Positions 1 through 11,735 of a stretch of 64,000 nucleotides of DNA are shown in pieces. The stretch covers positions 1,302,001-1,366,000 of the forward strand of contig JABCRI010001343.1 in NCBI GenBank assembly GCA_015143295.1, read 5' to 3'. Position 1 is the first letter of the stretch. Every line of letters begins with the position of its first letter. The notes under the pieces were generated by a model. The model was given only the letters and a program-made list of their open reading frames with translations, ran no database searches and had not been told where the DNA came from. The DNA is from Tetracentron sinense (taxonomy: Eukaryota; Streptophyta; Magnoliopsida; Trochodendrales; Trochodendraceae). The translations under genes and the position numbers were made by a program.

Positions 1-41
1 ATTATATTGTTTTAATTTTCATGCAAGTTATATCATGTTAT

Positions 42-3000
42 TGTAACGCCCAAGAATTTTAAATAATAAAATTATGTGTTTATTGGTCCTTAACTAGGGT
101 TAAATACTTAAGTGTTTGTTAAATTAATAAAAAGTAGGTTTTGCTCGGGATTGAAGTGCACCGAGGAAATCTCAGTATCTTTTCTCGAAAATCACACACA
201 GTGTGCCGGTCGACTACCGGGACACACCCCTATCGTATCGGTTCTGTCAGGTATCCTTTTGCGGGACCACGGGGTTATTATGTGTGATAAAATTAACAAA
301 AATGGGAAATTTCCAGATTTCCAGAAATTAAGTGGGACCCAATATCTGTTGGAGATCCTAATAGAAATCTGTACGGCTGGTACTAATGCGTGTCGGTCGG
401 CCGTGGGGACTAATGTCTGTCATCTCGGCAGTTAGTTATCTCAGTCGAAGAAACGGCGACGTATTTTGTGTCCGAAATCAGAAAATTAGTGGGTTTTGCA
501 GTTTTCTTCCGGATTAAAGTGCAGCTGTCAAAACTCAGTATTTTTCCCCGAAACTTTTACAGTAGGTGTTAAACTGTCCCAAGTTCGGTCACGTGAAGTT
601 TCATCACTATCGGGTATCATATAATAGGATTTCGGAGAGCATATGCATGAAAAAGTGGGAAAATCCGGTCAAACCGATCAAATTGATCAAACCTAGTCAA
701 ATCAGTCAATGCCACACCATTTTGGTCATGTGCGTTGCACATGATCTTACCCCAAACCCTTGCCTAAATAAAGGGGGGCAACCTCCCTCATTTCTCACAG
801 AGTTTACAGAGCACCGAAGTGCTGTCCCGACTCCAATCTAGAGAGAGAAAGTGAGGAGAGAGAGGAAGAGCGAGAAAGGAAAAGGGAGGTCACCTTGGGG
901 TTTTTCGATGTCCCCAACGCGTTCGCGGCGTCTGATTTTCTCTTCGGCGTCTCGTTTGGCGAGTAGAGAGAGAAGAAGGTAGAGAGAGAAAGTTGCATGT
1001 GCTCTACCTTGGGGTTGATCACCCTCTCGGACACATTAGCAGTGCCCTTTTTGTACTAGCTACCTCGAAAAGCATAAACCAAGTAAAAACCCCTTCTATC
1101 TCTTCTCTTTTCCCTGTTAGTTGTTATATTCTTTACATGGAAGGTATACGTTGATGGAAAAGGGTCTAAGACCCCATGGATGTGTTATGGGAAGGTGGTT
1201 GTGCATGGAAAATGAGTAGAGGGGTATAACCCTCGGTCTCAGGTCTCAAAACCCCGGATTTAGACTCATTGTGTAAAAGGCGTGGATGGAAAAAGTCAAA
1301 AACCCCTATGTGATGTTGTGATTTTCTGTGGACCTTCGAGGAGCCCAGATCGGGTAATGGGTAAATTGTATCGTCATCCTGGGGTGTCGAAAAGTTGTTT
1401 TGCAGGTCGTATAAGGCTATGGACACATCCATTAGCCTGGAAGCGTTCCCTAACGAGACGGTGTGTTACCAGATTTGGTTCACGAGAGCGAGGCCCGAGT
1501 ATTTCAGTTAACCAAGCGAGGCTTGAGTTAACTGGGGTTAACCTGTGGTTAGAAAACCTAACCAGGGTTAAAGTATAATCCTCCGTGACTGATAATCGGG
1601 AGTGGGTGGATTTGATATCCATAGATCCTCTTTGACTTGGTCAGGAGAGAACAGATTGTTGTGTTATCTGATAGATATGTCGTACCGATGCTGAGTCAGT
1701 AGGTTGTGATACCTCTGATAGATATGTCGTCCGTACCGTGGCTGAGTCAGATGGTTGTGTTATCTGATAGATATGTCGTACCAAGGCTGAGTCAGTAGGT
1801 TGTGATAACTCTGATAGATATGTCGTCTGTATCGTGACTGAGTTAGATGGTTGTGTTATCTGATAGATATGTCGTACCGAAGCTGAGTCAATAGGTTGTG
1901 ATGTCTCTGATAGATATGTCGCCCGTACCGTAGCTGAGTCAGATGATTGTGTTATCTGATAGATATGCCGTACCGAGGCTGAGTCAGTAGGTTGTGATGC
2001 CTCTGATAGATATGTCGTCCGTACTGTGACTGAGTCAGATGGTTGTGTTATCTGATAGATATGCCGTACTGAGGCTTAGTCAGTAGTTTGTGATGCCTCT
2101 GATAGATATATCGTCTGTACCGTGGCTGAGTCAGATGGTTGTGTTATCTGATAGATATGCCGTGAGGATAGAGGCCCCCACCGTGGCTGAGTCAGATGGT
2201 TGTGTTATCTGATAGATATGCCGTATCGAGGCTGAGTCAGTAGGTTGTGATGCCTCTGATAGATATGTCGTCCGTACCGTGGCTGAGTCAGATGGTTGTG
2301 TTATCTGATAGATATGTCTTACCAAGGCTGAGTCATTAGGATGTGATGCCCCTGATAGATATGTCGTCCGTACCGTGACCGAGTCAAATGGTTGTGTTAT
2401 CTGATAGATATGTCGTACCGAGGCTGAGTCAGTAGGTTGTGATGCCTCTGATAAATATGTCGCTCGTACCGTGGTTGAGTCAGATAGTTGTGTTATCTGA
2501 TACATATGTCGTACCGAGGCTGAGTCAGTAGGATGTGATGCCTCTGATAGATATGTCGTCCGTACCGTGGCCGAGTCAAATGGTTGTGTTATCTGATAGA
2601 TATGCCGTGAGGATAGAGATCCCCACCGTGGCTGAGTCAGATGGTTGTGTTGTCTGTGATCTGATAGATATGCCGTGATGATAGAATTCTCCACCGTGGT
2701 TGAGTCAGATGGTTGTGTTGTCTGATAGAGATACCGTGAGCCTAGAGTTCCTCACCGTGGCTGAGATCAGACGATTGTGTTGGTTCTAGCGGGTGAAGGC
2801 CCGGATTATGTACGGGGTCTAAGGACTTCAGGTTGTACGGAGTCTAAGGACTCAAGGTTGTACAGAGTCTAAGGACTCAAGGTTTGATTTCATTGGGGGT
2901 AAGCCCGGTTTGATCTCGATAGTTATCATGGGGGTATGGGATGTCATGGTAATAAAATTAATGTTAATGGATTTGGAAATGGATAGCGAGTCTACGAACT

Positions 3001-3640
3001 CTAACTTAGATATTGAGTCTACGGACTCAGGTTGAATACAGGCGAAGGCCAGTTGATTGAGTCTGCGGACTCAAGGATAGAGTGTGAGCGGTTGTCTGGA
3101 AGGGTAACCTAGTGGTGTAAACGATGATTGGATGAACTTGGAAATTGAGGTTCGGAACCTCGAAATAGGGTGAAATAGCCCTGAGTGACCTCAGGTCACG
3201 GATTTACGGTATTATATATTATTATAATATGAGAATTGTATTGCAACACTATATCGTTATTGATGATGATGATTGTTACTAGGTGGAAAATAGCCTAGAT
3301 GGATTATGGATTTTGCTGGGCTCTATAGCTCACTCCTCTCATTTTATGTCTTCAGATTTGGAAGCAGTTGCCAATTGGTAAAGAGTTATACTTGATGGAT
3401 TCTGAAAGTGTATCGGCACAGTTATGGCGCCAAAAGTAACGGCTATTGTAGCCAGTGAGGTAACGTATTTACTTATGATAGGTTATTGTGATGACCAATT
3501 GTTCTTGCTAACGTAAGCTCATCAGAAAAGTTGAAAAATCCCCACATTTTCACGGGTAAAGTCTTCCGCATGCGTGGTTTTGACGAACGAGCACGCGTCT
3601 TGGAACTTGATTTTCCCAGGTGAGAGTTCGGGGCGTCACA
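42..3640 (+). mobile_element. 5' LTR of a Ty3/gypsy retrotransposon
   Basis: Begins TGTAACGCCC and ends GGCGTCACA, directly before a primer-binding site. The solo LTR at 4768-13366 shares both ends and long internal stretches, which fixes the borders. Length is 3599 bp, very long for an LTR, partly because of a 1.1-kb tandem array at 1670-2780. A TATA-like CCTAAATAAAGG lies near 763-775. Open frames in it are repeat-derived and not genes. No matching 3' LTR was found, so the element is truncated downstream. Confidence 0.85.
1670..2780. repeat. 96-bp dimeric tandem repeat in the LTR
   Basis: Two related sub-units of about 47 and 49 bp alternate. Both start GATAGATATG; one continues TCGTACCGAGGCTGAGTCAG, the other TCGTCCGTACCGTGGCTGAG. 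About 11 dimers are present, the last ones degenerate. The sister LTR at 4768-13366 has a different, looser repeat at the equivalent place (about 12030-12440), so the arrays arose or turned over separately. Confidence 0.9.
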
Positions 3641-3642
3641 GT

Positions 3643-3654
3643 TGGTATCAGAGC
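3643..3654 (+). other. Primer-binding site (initiator-Met tRNA type)
   Basis: TGGTATCAGAGC begins two bases after the LTR end. It is the standard plant retrotransposon site complementary to the 3' end of initiator methionine tRNA. It marks the start of the internal region and shows the element is on the plus strand. Confidence 0.9.
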
Positions 3655-3921
3655 TAAAAGCAATAACCATCATAACAAATCGTAATCGATACACTGTTGG
3701 TTTTGAATCAAACGACGATTTGAAACCTTGTGTATATAATAGGAGTGAACGCTAGAGGGATAGATCATCTCCAAAAGAGTGTAAGAGATAGTCTAATTAG
3801 ACTGGTAGAGGATTCAGGATAGCTAGGTGATATATTGTGAACGATCTTTTGATGAAATAGATTTTTGAATATCCCTATTGCGAAATAGTAAAGCGTTGTT
3901 GTTTTCGTGATAGGAAGAACG

Positions 3922-4243
3922 ATGTCGTCTCGACAAGCACCTGAGGGTACATTGGCTGGAGCCTATGAGGCTAATGCTACCTTGGCTAATCTGATACAAC
4001 AGTAACAAACTCAAAATAGGAACGGGAATGGAGAGTCAATTGATTGAGAACACCCACGACATACATGAGTTAAAGGGCATCATGTAGGATATCCTAAGCG
4101 CAACGTCGAATATGACAAGAGCGCAAGCCTCCTCTTCGGTCAATCCACCCAACAAACCCACATCATTCGATTCACTCATACTACCATCTCAAGTCCAACC
4201 ACAAACCAAGTCTAATATAACACCACCTCTTATCAATCACAAC
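3922..4243 (+). pseudogene. Gypsy gag, 5' fragment (broken)
   Basis: A reading frame starts at the ATG at 3922 (MSSRQAPEGT...), about 270 bp after the primer-binding site, which is where gag should begin. It has several in-frame stops, the first at about 4003. It continues as proline- and serine-rich sequence until cut at 4243 by the non-autonomous hAT. The other side resumes at 13607 in similar composition. No catalytic or zinc-knuckle motif lies in this part. The gag assignment rests on position and on the better fragment at 14132-14870. Confidence 0.55.
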
Positions 4244-5208
4244 CAATGTTGTTAAATCGTAATCGAATCGTAAAACTGTTTTATGACAGATTCGATTCAA
4301 ATCAGAATTTAAATCGTAAATCATAAGATTCAATCCATTTTTTTATAAAAATACAAAAAGATACTTAATAAATTAAAAAAATGGAATAATCCATTATCCA
4401 AAAGATTTCATTCATACCAATGAATAAAAGAAAGTAATAAACATTTCATTACATACACTATACAAAATGCGAATGAACTCCATTAAACGAAACATAACCC
4501 CCTATATCATCAAAGATAAATCAACAAAATTAAACTCATATAATCAAATTGTATGAGATCAAGTAATAAAAGACTTATACAATTAAAAATACTAATAAAA
4601 TAAGTTATCAAATTCTCCTAGAGTCAAACTCTCCAACTCCATCCTCTATCTTCTTCCTCCTCTTTTTTTTCCCGTTCCACGGCAACAAAGAGAAAACTCA
4701 AATAAGGGGGTTTTGGCATGTCTGTAATAGGGTTTTTCCTGTTTTTCTCTCTTCCTAGAAAACATAATGTAACGACCCAGAATTTTAATATAATAAAATT
4801 ATGCGTTTATGGGTCCTTAATTGAGGATAATTAGTTAATTGTTTGTTAAATTATTAAGTGGGTTTTGTTCGGGATTAGATTGTACCGAGGAAACTTCAGT
4901 GTTTTTACTCGAAAATCGTACACAATGTGTGGGTCGACTATCTGGACGATCACCTGTCGTTCCAGTTCCGTCACGTATCGATTCGCGAGACAGCGGAGGT
5001 CTTAAATGTAAGAAAATCAGGAAATTTCATATTTTCCGAAATTCAGTTGGGACTCCATAATTGTTGGGGAATCTAATAGAAATCCGTGCAGCTAGTACCA
5101 CAGCGTGCCGGTCGGCCGTGAGTACGACCTTCTGTCATTTCGTCAATTCATCATCTCATATGAAGAAACAGCAGCGTATTTCGTATCCGAAATCGGGAAA
5201 TCAGTGTA

Positions 5209-5317
5209 GTTAAGGCGTCGCCTAGGCGACCGCCTAGGCGTTTTTGGAAGAGAGGCGCCCGACTAGGCTTCTAGGCAGTCGAAATACTCTGGGCGGTCGC
5301 CTAGGCGACGCCTTAAC
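5209..5317. repeat. Subterminal inverted repeat of the hAT
   Basis: A 23-bp block just inside the 5' terminus (5209-5231) recurs in perfect inverted orientation at 5295-5317. The palindrome CGCCTAGGCG occurs several times between and after them, to about 5352. Related CGCCTAGGC copies lie inside the 3' end (10941-10985). In hAT elements, subterminal repeats are transposase-binding sites; that role here is inferred. Confidence 0.8.
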
Positions 5318-5552
5318 GCCTGGGCGGTAGGCACCTGGGCGGTCGCCTAGGCGCTGGTTTGGTTTAAAACAGTATTTTTAAAGCTACAGTTAGCTAATGG
5401 TGTTATTATGTTTATTTTTAAAGCTTAAGTTAGCTAATGGTGTTATTATGTTTGTTTAATGACCTTAATCAGTTACTAATCATTTAATATATATATTCTG
5501 TTTTTTAGGTTTACAATTTGGGAATTGAGAGAGAAGAGGATACGAAGGAGAA

Positions 5553-5676
5553 ACCGAGAAGAAGAAGAAGAAGAAGAAGAAGAAGAAGAAGAAAGGCGTC
5601 CTCTCCGATCAATATTCAGGTACGCCTCTCTCTCTCTCTCTCTCGCTCTCTCTCTCTCTCTCGCTCTCTCTCTCCA
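5553..5676. repeat. GAA and CT microsatellites in the hAT leader
   Basis: A GAA run at about 5553-5594 is followed by a CT run at 5624-5676, with more CT at 5742-5790. Open frames here are simple-sequence artefacts. Confidence 0.85.
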
Positions 5677-5677
5677 G

Positions 5678-5816
5678 CACCGTGCGGTAACGCACTGTGT
5701 CAATTTTTTTTTTCTTTCCTCTCTCTCGTTCTCAACTAGTCAACTGTCTCTCTCTCTATCTCTCTCTCTCTCTACTGTGTTGCTCTCTCTCTAGCACAGT
5801 GCGGTAACGCACTGTG
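5678..5816. repeat. Duplicated 9-bp-stem hairpin in the hAT leader
   Basis: CACAGTGCG-GTAA-CGCACTGTG (5795-5816) is a perfect 9-bp stem with a 4-base loop. A second copy with one mismatch is at 5678-5699. Both sit in CT-rich sequence upstream of the transposase gene. Function is unknown; a transcript hairpin or a protein-binding palindrome is possible. Confidence 0.75.
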
Positions 5817-7523
5817 GTTTTTTTTTTTTTTTTGGTTCCTAATAATCTTTTTTTTTTTTTGGGGGGGTTCCTCATAAACAAGATCTGATTGCATGTTTGA
5901 AATTTTGTAGTTATTTTTGGGGTTCTTTTGTGCCTTTTTATTTTTTTTATCTTCAATGGTGATTTATGACTACTCTTATTTATTTATTTAATTTGTATGT
6001 ATCTGTTCAACTTTATTCGGTGGTTTTTTTTTCTCATGTCTGGAACTTGGGTACTGTTAAAATATAGGGTTTGAAATTTCACATATGTGTGTGTATGTCT
6101 TTGTTCTGGACATGGATGCTGTTATCTTTTATTTATATTTAAAAAAAACTTTTGTCCTTCCTTTCAGGGTATTTGATGTCTGAATTTGTTTGTGTAAAAT
6201 TGGTTTCATCTAAGGATAGTGATTTTGGAAGAGATTTTAATGGGAATGTATGGTTCTGGAACCTAGGGCACCACCTGCAATAATCTCCTTATTTAAGGGT
6301 TATTTATTTTGCTACTTGCAAGTTGTTTTTTTCATAGAGAGCAAACTGATATAATTTTCTTATTTTCAAGTTACCTTTGAAAAGAAAAGAAATTTTTTAA
6401 TGAAATTTCTGTAAATTTTAGGAATTACGGGAGTAGGGTTTCATTTGCCTTACTATCCTTAATTACTTTGCTTGAACTCTAGTGCTTGAAACAGGAAAAT
6501 AACTATTTGCCATTTGGTACTAACTAGTACAAGATATATTCACTATGATCTTTAACTTGGTTGTTATACCTTTTCTTTCCTGAATTTGTTTTCTTGTTAT
6601 AGTGACAGGAATACCATTTGGGCCTCATTGGTGTTTGCAATCAATGAGATAAATGATTCATAGGGCCATGTTAGTGAATGCATGTATCTAGGATACTCTG
6701 TTTTGGGGCCTTCCACAAGGGACAAAAAACAGCAGATGATCTTTTCTGAAAATCTTTGCTCTCTGCTTAATTGTAGCTTATGCTTTTATTTTTTTGGATT
6801 ATATCATTTTTTTTTTCAATCAGATTCCTGCTTGGGTGAAGTTTTTAATTTTTATACGGTTACATTGATAGTAGGGTACTCGGAAAATGTTAAGGGGAAT
6901 GCTATTGATGCTGATTTTTTTTTTGTAATGATGAATGATTTGTGCTGGTAGCCTGGTAATTAATTAATTAGAATCATTAATGGTCTCCTTTTCTTTAAGG
7001 GGGGAGAGGGGGAGTATTGAAGAGAGATCAAGAGTCAATATCTCTCTCAGTCTTCCCCCACTCAGATTAATGATTCATGTTCCCATATGTAACTTTTGGT
7101 TTGATTCTTTTAAATGAGAACCTGAATCATTAATTTGAGAGGGGAAAGATAATTCTTGGATAATTTACATGATGTCAAGTGTCAACTGCTCTTTTTATTC
7201 TTTAATGACATGAATATAAATTATTAACTTGAATTTTGTGAATATTGTAGTTTTGCACACAATTATGTCTATGGTAGTATGGTTATGTTTGAACTCTGAA
7301 TGCATATTATACAATTATGCTTGAATGCATTAATATAACAAATAGTGTATATTGCGCACAATTGTGTCTGTAATTTGAATGCATAATTGCATATTACACA
7401 ATTATGTTTGAATGAATTAAAAAAATAAATAATAATGTTTAACTGCTTGTGCAATGATCTTTAAATGTTTAATGTTTATCTAATATAAATTTGTTAATTT
7501 CTTATTTTCTTTATGTTTCAAAG

Positions 7524-10161
7524 ATGGAATCAGGATCAGGATCTGGATCTATTCGATCCAAAGATTTGGGATGGAAATATGGTTATTTAAAAGATCCAAA
7601 AGACAAGAATGCAGTCACCTGCAATTTTTGTCATAATACTTACAAAGCTGGCATCCATCGGTTGAAGATACATTTAGCTCAATTTGGCGGAAATGTAGCC
7701 AAATGCTCGAAGGCTCCAGAGGCTGTCAGGGATGAAATTCGAGCTTTTCTATCCCAATCTTCAATGAGCAAGACTAAGGACTCGCGTATGGCTTCAAATA
7801 CTATAGAGCAAGAAGACTTTTATTTAGAAGAAGATACTGAAGAGCCAGAAGCAGTAGATTTAAGTGGAGGGATAAGGCCTCCTAAGAGGAAGGGGCCAAT
7901 GGATAGATTTGCAGCTTCAAAACCAGAGGATGCTTATAAGAAAAGGAAAGCAAAGCAAGCAACAATTGAAGGTGTGTTGAAGAAAACTGAACGGGAGAAT
8001 ACTTGCCAATATATTGCACAATGGTTTTATCAGGCAGGAATACCATTCAATACTGCTAGATTGAAAAGCTTTAAAACAATGATTGAAGCAGTTGGACAAT
8101 TTGGACCAGGGATGAAGGCACCAAGTTACCATGAGTTAAGGGTGCCATTCCTTAAGAAGGAAGTAGAGCACACTAATGAGATGTTGGAGCCTGTCAAAAA
8201 ATCATGGGATAAATATGGATGCACAATAATGTCTGATGGTTGGACAGACAGGAAGAATAGGACTTTGATAAATTTTTTAGTGAATAGTCCTTCTGGCACG
8301 GTGTTTTTGGAATCTATAGATGCCTCATCATACATGAAGACCGGGCAGAAACTTTTTGAGTTGTTGGATTCCTATGTGGAGAAGGTTGGTGAGCATAAAG
8401 TAATCCAGGTTATTACTGATAACGCTTCCACGTACGTACTTACTGGAAAACTGTTGATGGAGAAAAGACCTCATTTATTTTGGACACCGTGTGCGGCGCA
8501 TTGCATTGACCTCATGCTTGAGGATATTGGGGAGATTCCTAGAGCAAAGGGGGTGTTAGAGAAAGCAATTGGTTTAAGTGGATTTATATACAACCATGGA
8601 TTCGTATTGAACTTGATGAGGACACATACTAATAATAGTGATCTTCTTCGACCGGCCGTCACAAGATTTGCAACATCTTTTCTTACCTTACAGAGCATCC
8701 ATAAAAAGAAAGATGCTTTAAGAAAGATATTCACTTGTGATGAGTGGAATAAATCAAAGTGGCCGCGTGATGTAAAAGGAAAAAAAGCCATGGAGACTGT
8801 TTTGTCTACTACTTTTTGGAATAACATCGTATATGCAATGAAGATCACAGCTCCACTAGTGCGTGTCTTGAGATTGGTTGATGGGGAGAAGAAACCCCCT
8901 ATGGGATACATTTATGAAGCTATGGATAGAGCTAAGGAAACCATTAAAGAAGCAATGGGCGGCCAACGATTTGAGCGTCGGTAAGTCTTTAATTTGTCTC
9001 TTGACTCTCTTTGATAGTACATGAGCATAATTTTTTAAGTATTTTATAATTTTATTTATTATTAATCAATATAATTGATAATCATTATTCATTAATATAG
9101 GTACAAGCCAATTTGGAATATCATTGACAGAAGGTGGAATGTGCAACTTCATCAACCTCTCCATGCGGCTGGATATATCCTTAATCCAGAATTTTATTAC
9201 AACAATCAAGATGTCGAACCTTGTGAAGAGGTTATGAAAGGATTGTATGAAGTCATTGAGAGGTTAATTCCAGATTTGGACTTGCAAGATAAGATAATCA
9301 CTGAGTTGGCAATGTATAGAAATGCTGAAGGCCTTTTTGGAAGGCCCTTGGCGATCCGACAAAGGACTACAATAACACCAGGTTATTACTTATTAGTTAA
9401 TTACTTTCATTTATTAATTTTTTAATTAATTTGATGTTTTGGTATTATATTATTTTCTTACTTCTTATGATTTTATCTAATGTAGACAAATGGTGGGGAT
9501 CTTTTGGGAGTTCAACCCCTAATTTACAAAAATTAGCTCTACGAATTCTTGGCTTGACTTGTAGTGCAAGTGGTTGTGAGCGTAATTGGAGTGTATTTGA
9601 GCATGTAAGTATATTTCTATTTTCTATACATGAATCCTTTTTATTATATTAATAAGTTACTTATTTTGTAAATTTTATATTAATGGTATAAAATTTTCAA
9701 TTTTACAGATACACACAAAAAAGAGGAATAGATTAGAGCAAAAAAAGTTGAATGATCTAGTCTATGTTCGTTATAATCAAAAGTTGGTGGAGCGATTCCA
9801 TACAAGGGATTCCATAGACCCTATCACATTGCGGGATATTGATGAGTGCAATGAGTGGCTCATTGGAAGCATGCAAGAGCTAGTGCATGAAGATGATGAT
9901 TTAACATGGGATCTAGTTGCAGAGGCTTCTGGAGCAAATGAACAGCGCACCCGACATACTAGGTCCAGCTCTCACTTGCAAAGGGGAGGTCCAAGTGGAA
10001 GCTCACGAAGAATGGTTGAAGAAGAACCACCACTTGCATCTGATGAAACAGATGATGAAGAACAATACATTGATGCAGATAATGATGACTCAGATGGGGG
10101 TGACGATATAGAGAATGAAGCTTTATTAAATTCTCTTATTGATGATGATGATGATGAGTGA
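7524..10161 (+). CDS. hAT transposase (BED finger, DUF659, hATC)
   Basis: Encodes the transposase that binds the ends of the element and catalyses its cut-and-paste movement in the nucleus. Exons: 7524-8980, 9101-9381, 9486-9604 and 9709-10161, all with GT...AG borders; the joined frame gives 769 residues without a stop. The ATG at 7524 was chosen because it follows a likely leader splice acceptor (TTTCAAAG); an upstream in-frame ATG at 7491 adds only 11 residues. A BED zinc finger is visible (C33, C36, H50, C61), then a basic linker, a DUF659-type core (about 190-330, with SDGWTDRKNRTLINFL and TPCAAHCIDLMLEDIG) and the hATC dimerisation domain (about 586-640, with CSASGCERNWSVFE). The tail is acidic. 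All key segments are present, so activity is possible. The DDE residues were not assigned one by one. Confidence 0.9.
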
Positions 10162-10867
10162 TGACTGATGACTGATGACTGATTTGAATGGTTGTAATAG
10201 ACTATTTATTTTATGTTTTTTTGTGGTATGTGAGTTTGGAGATACATTGGTATGTAGGTGATGATGTTTTTAAACTTTATATTATGTTTTTGTGGAATGT
10301 GGTTCATTCCATTCCCTTTCTCTCTAAAACTTGACTGTAACTCTTTCTCTCTCTCTATCTCTATATATATATATATACATATTGTGCACATATTCTCTAA
10401 CACCCCCTTATATTCTTTTCAGTGCCAGAGCTACAAGGAGAACATGAAGATATCTCCAAAGAAAATGCCCGATTAGCTGCAAATCAGGTTTTTTTTTCTC
10501 TTCATATCTTCTTTTTATGTGATTGCAGTAGGATATCTATGTAATTTATAACCCCATTGTTAATAATCTATTATAGTTTATTGAAAATAGTAGAAACTAT
10601 CATCATTCCTCGTGTATAATATATATAATCTCTAATTTCTTATAATTTATGCAAACTCTCAAAAAATTCAATTCAATGCTGTATACACAATATTTTATAT
10701 TGAATACTGAATAATGCACTTGGATTGGCACAAATTACATGCACCATACTTGGATTCTGCTTTGGTTGTTCATAATTTCTTATATTTCCTACAACAAAGA
10801 CAAATTTTATTCACTTTAGGCCTCACATGTGTCATGTGTATGATGATTGATGTATCATACTTATTAG

Positions 10868-10870
<3 letters not shown>

Positions 10871-10935
<65 letters not shown>
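10871..10935. repeat. CT/TA microsatellite near the hAT 3' end
   Basis: A CT run of about 34 bp passes directly into a TA run of about 30 bp, just inside the 3' subterminal CGCCTAGGC block. A short TGATGACTGATGAC repeat also follows the transposase stop at about 10160-10185. Confidence 0.85.
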
Positions 10936-10938
<3 letters not shown>

Positions 10939-11262
10939 TTACCGCCTAGGCAACGCCTCGCCTAGTTGGGGCTAATCGCCTAGACGCCTTGACTACACTG
11001 CGGGAAATTAGTGGGTTTTACAGTTTTCTTCCGAATTTACTTTTTGCTGTCAAAACTCGGAAATTTTCCCCGAAATATTTATAGTAAGTGTCAGACTAAC
11101 CCATGTTCGGTCATCTAAAGTTTCCTCAAAATCGAACTTCGTGTGAAAAGGTTTCGGATGCCGTAAGTGTGGAAAAGATCAGAAAGTGGACCAAAAGTCA
11201 AATCTTTGACTTGGTCAAAGTGACACCTAATGGGGGTCGTGCATGGCACATGACCCAATGCC

Positions 11263-11269
11263 TATATAA
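11263..11269 (+). promoter_or_regulatory. TATA box of the solo LTR (predicted)
   Basis: TATATAA in the context CCTATATAAGGCGGCAAG. The other LTR has the related CCTAAATAAAGGGGGGCAA at about 763-780. Its position about midway in the LTR, ahead of a CT-rich leader, fits the U3/R boundary. Confidence 0.5.
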
Positions 11270-11667
11270 GGCGGCAAGCCCCTTCATTTTACAAGGTCAC
11301 AGCTTGTGGGAGAAGGAGCTCTCTCCAGATTTTTCTAGAGAGAGAAAGAAGAGAGAAGGAAAAAAGGGAGGGTCCCTTGAGGTTGATCGCCCTCCCGAAC
11401 GCGTTAGCGGTGCCCGTTTCGGCACTAGACATCTCGAAAAGCGTGAAATAAGTAAGACTCCTTTCCTTTCCTTTCCTTTCTTCTCTTTTCCTTATATTTT
11501 CCTATATGCTTTTATGTGGAATGGATGCATGTCTTTTGGCGTGGATGAAAAAAGGGTCAGAGACCCCAGGAATGGTAGATGGGAAGATGTTGGAGCATGA
11601 AAAAGAGAATAGAGGGATGTAGCCTCGGTCTAGGGTGTTAAACACCCCAGATTTAGCTCACTGGACA

Positions 11668-11735
11668 GTGGGCGATCGATCCCCCTGTAGGGGCGATCGA
11701 TCGCCCAACATGCAAATGCCAGGGCGATCGATCGC
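11668..11735. repeat. GCGATCGATCGC palindrome cluster
   Basis: Three copies of GGGCGATCGATC(GCC) lie within 70 bp of the solo LTR and are absent from the equivalent place in the LTR at 42-3640. A similar cluster occurs in an unrelated LTR at 52725-52845. Confidence 0.8.

Larger units (their letters stand above)
5202..11000 (+). mobile_element. Autonomous hAT transposon (5799 bp)
   Basis: The terminal inverted repeats are CAGTGTAGTTAAGGCGTC (5202) and the complement of CAGTGTAGTCAAGGCGTC (11000). A perfect 8-bp duplication CGGGAAAT flanks it (5194-5201 and 11001-11008). The matching empty site is visible in the other LTR at about 472-492. It holds one spliced transposase gene (7524-10161) with no stop in its joined frame, so it may be autonomous. 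The 5' leader (5352-7523) contains GAA and CT microsatellites, T-runs and no other gene. The 3' part (10162-10940) holds CT and TA microsatellites only. Confidence 0.93.

Noticed and set aside
2131..2694. 187-residue open frame on the minus strand
   Set aside because: It is the translation of the 96-bp LTR tandem repeat (a repeated HIYQITQPSDSA-type peptide). Repeat periodicity divisible by three keeps it open; no domain.
3643..3654. Part of a tRNA gene
   Set aside because: Only 12 bases complementary to a tRNA 3' end, placed at an LTR border: a primer-binding site, not a gene.
5476..5794. Serine/arginine/glutamate-rich proteins on both strands
   Set aside because: They are translations of CT and GAA microsatellites in the hAT leader.
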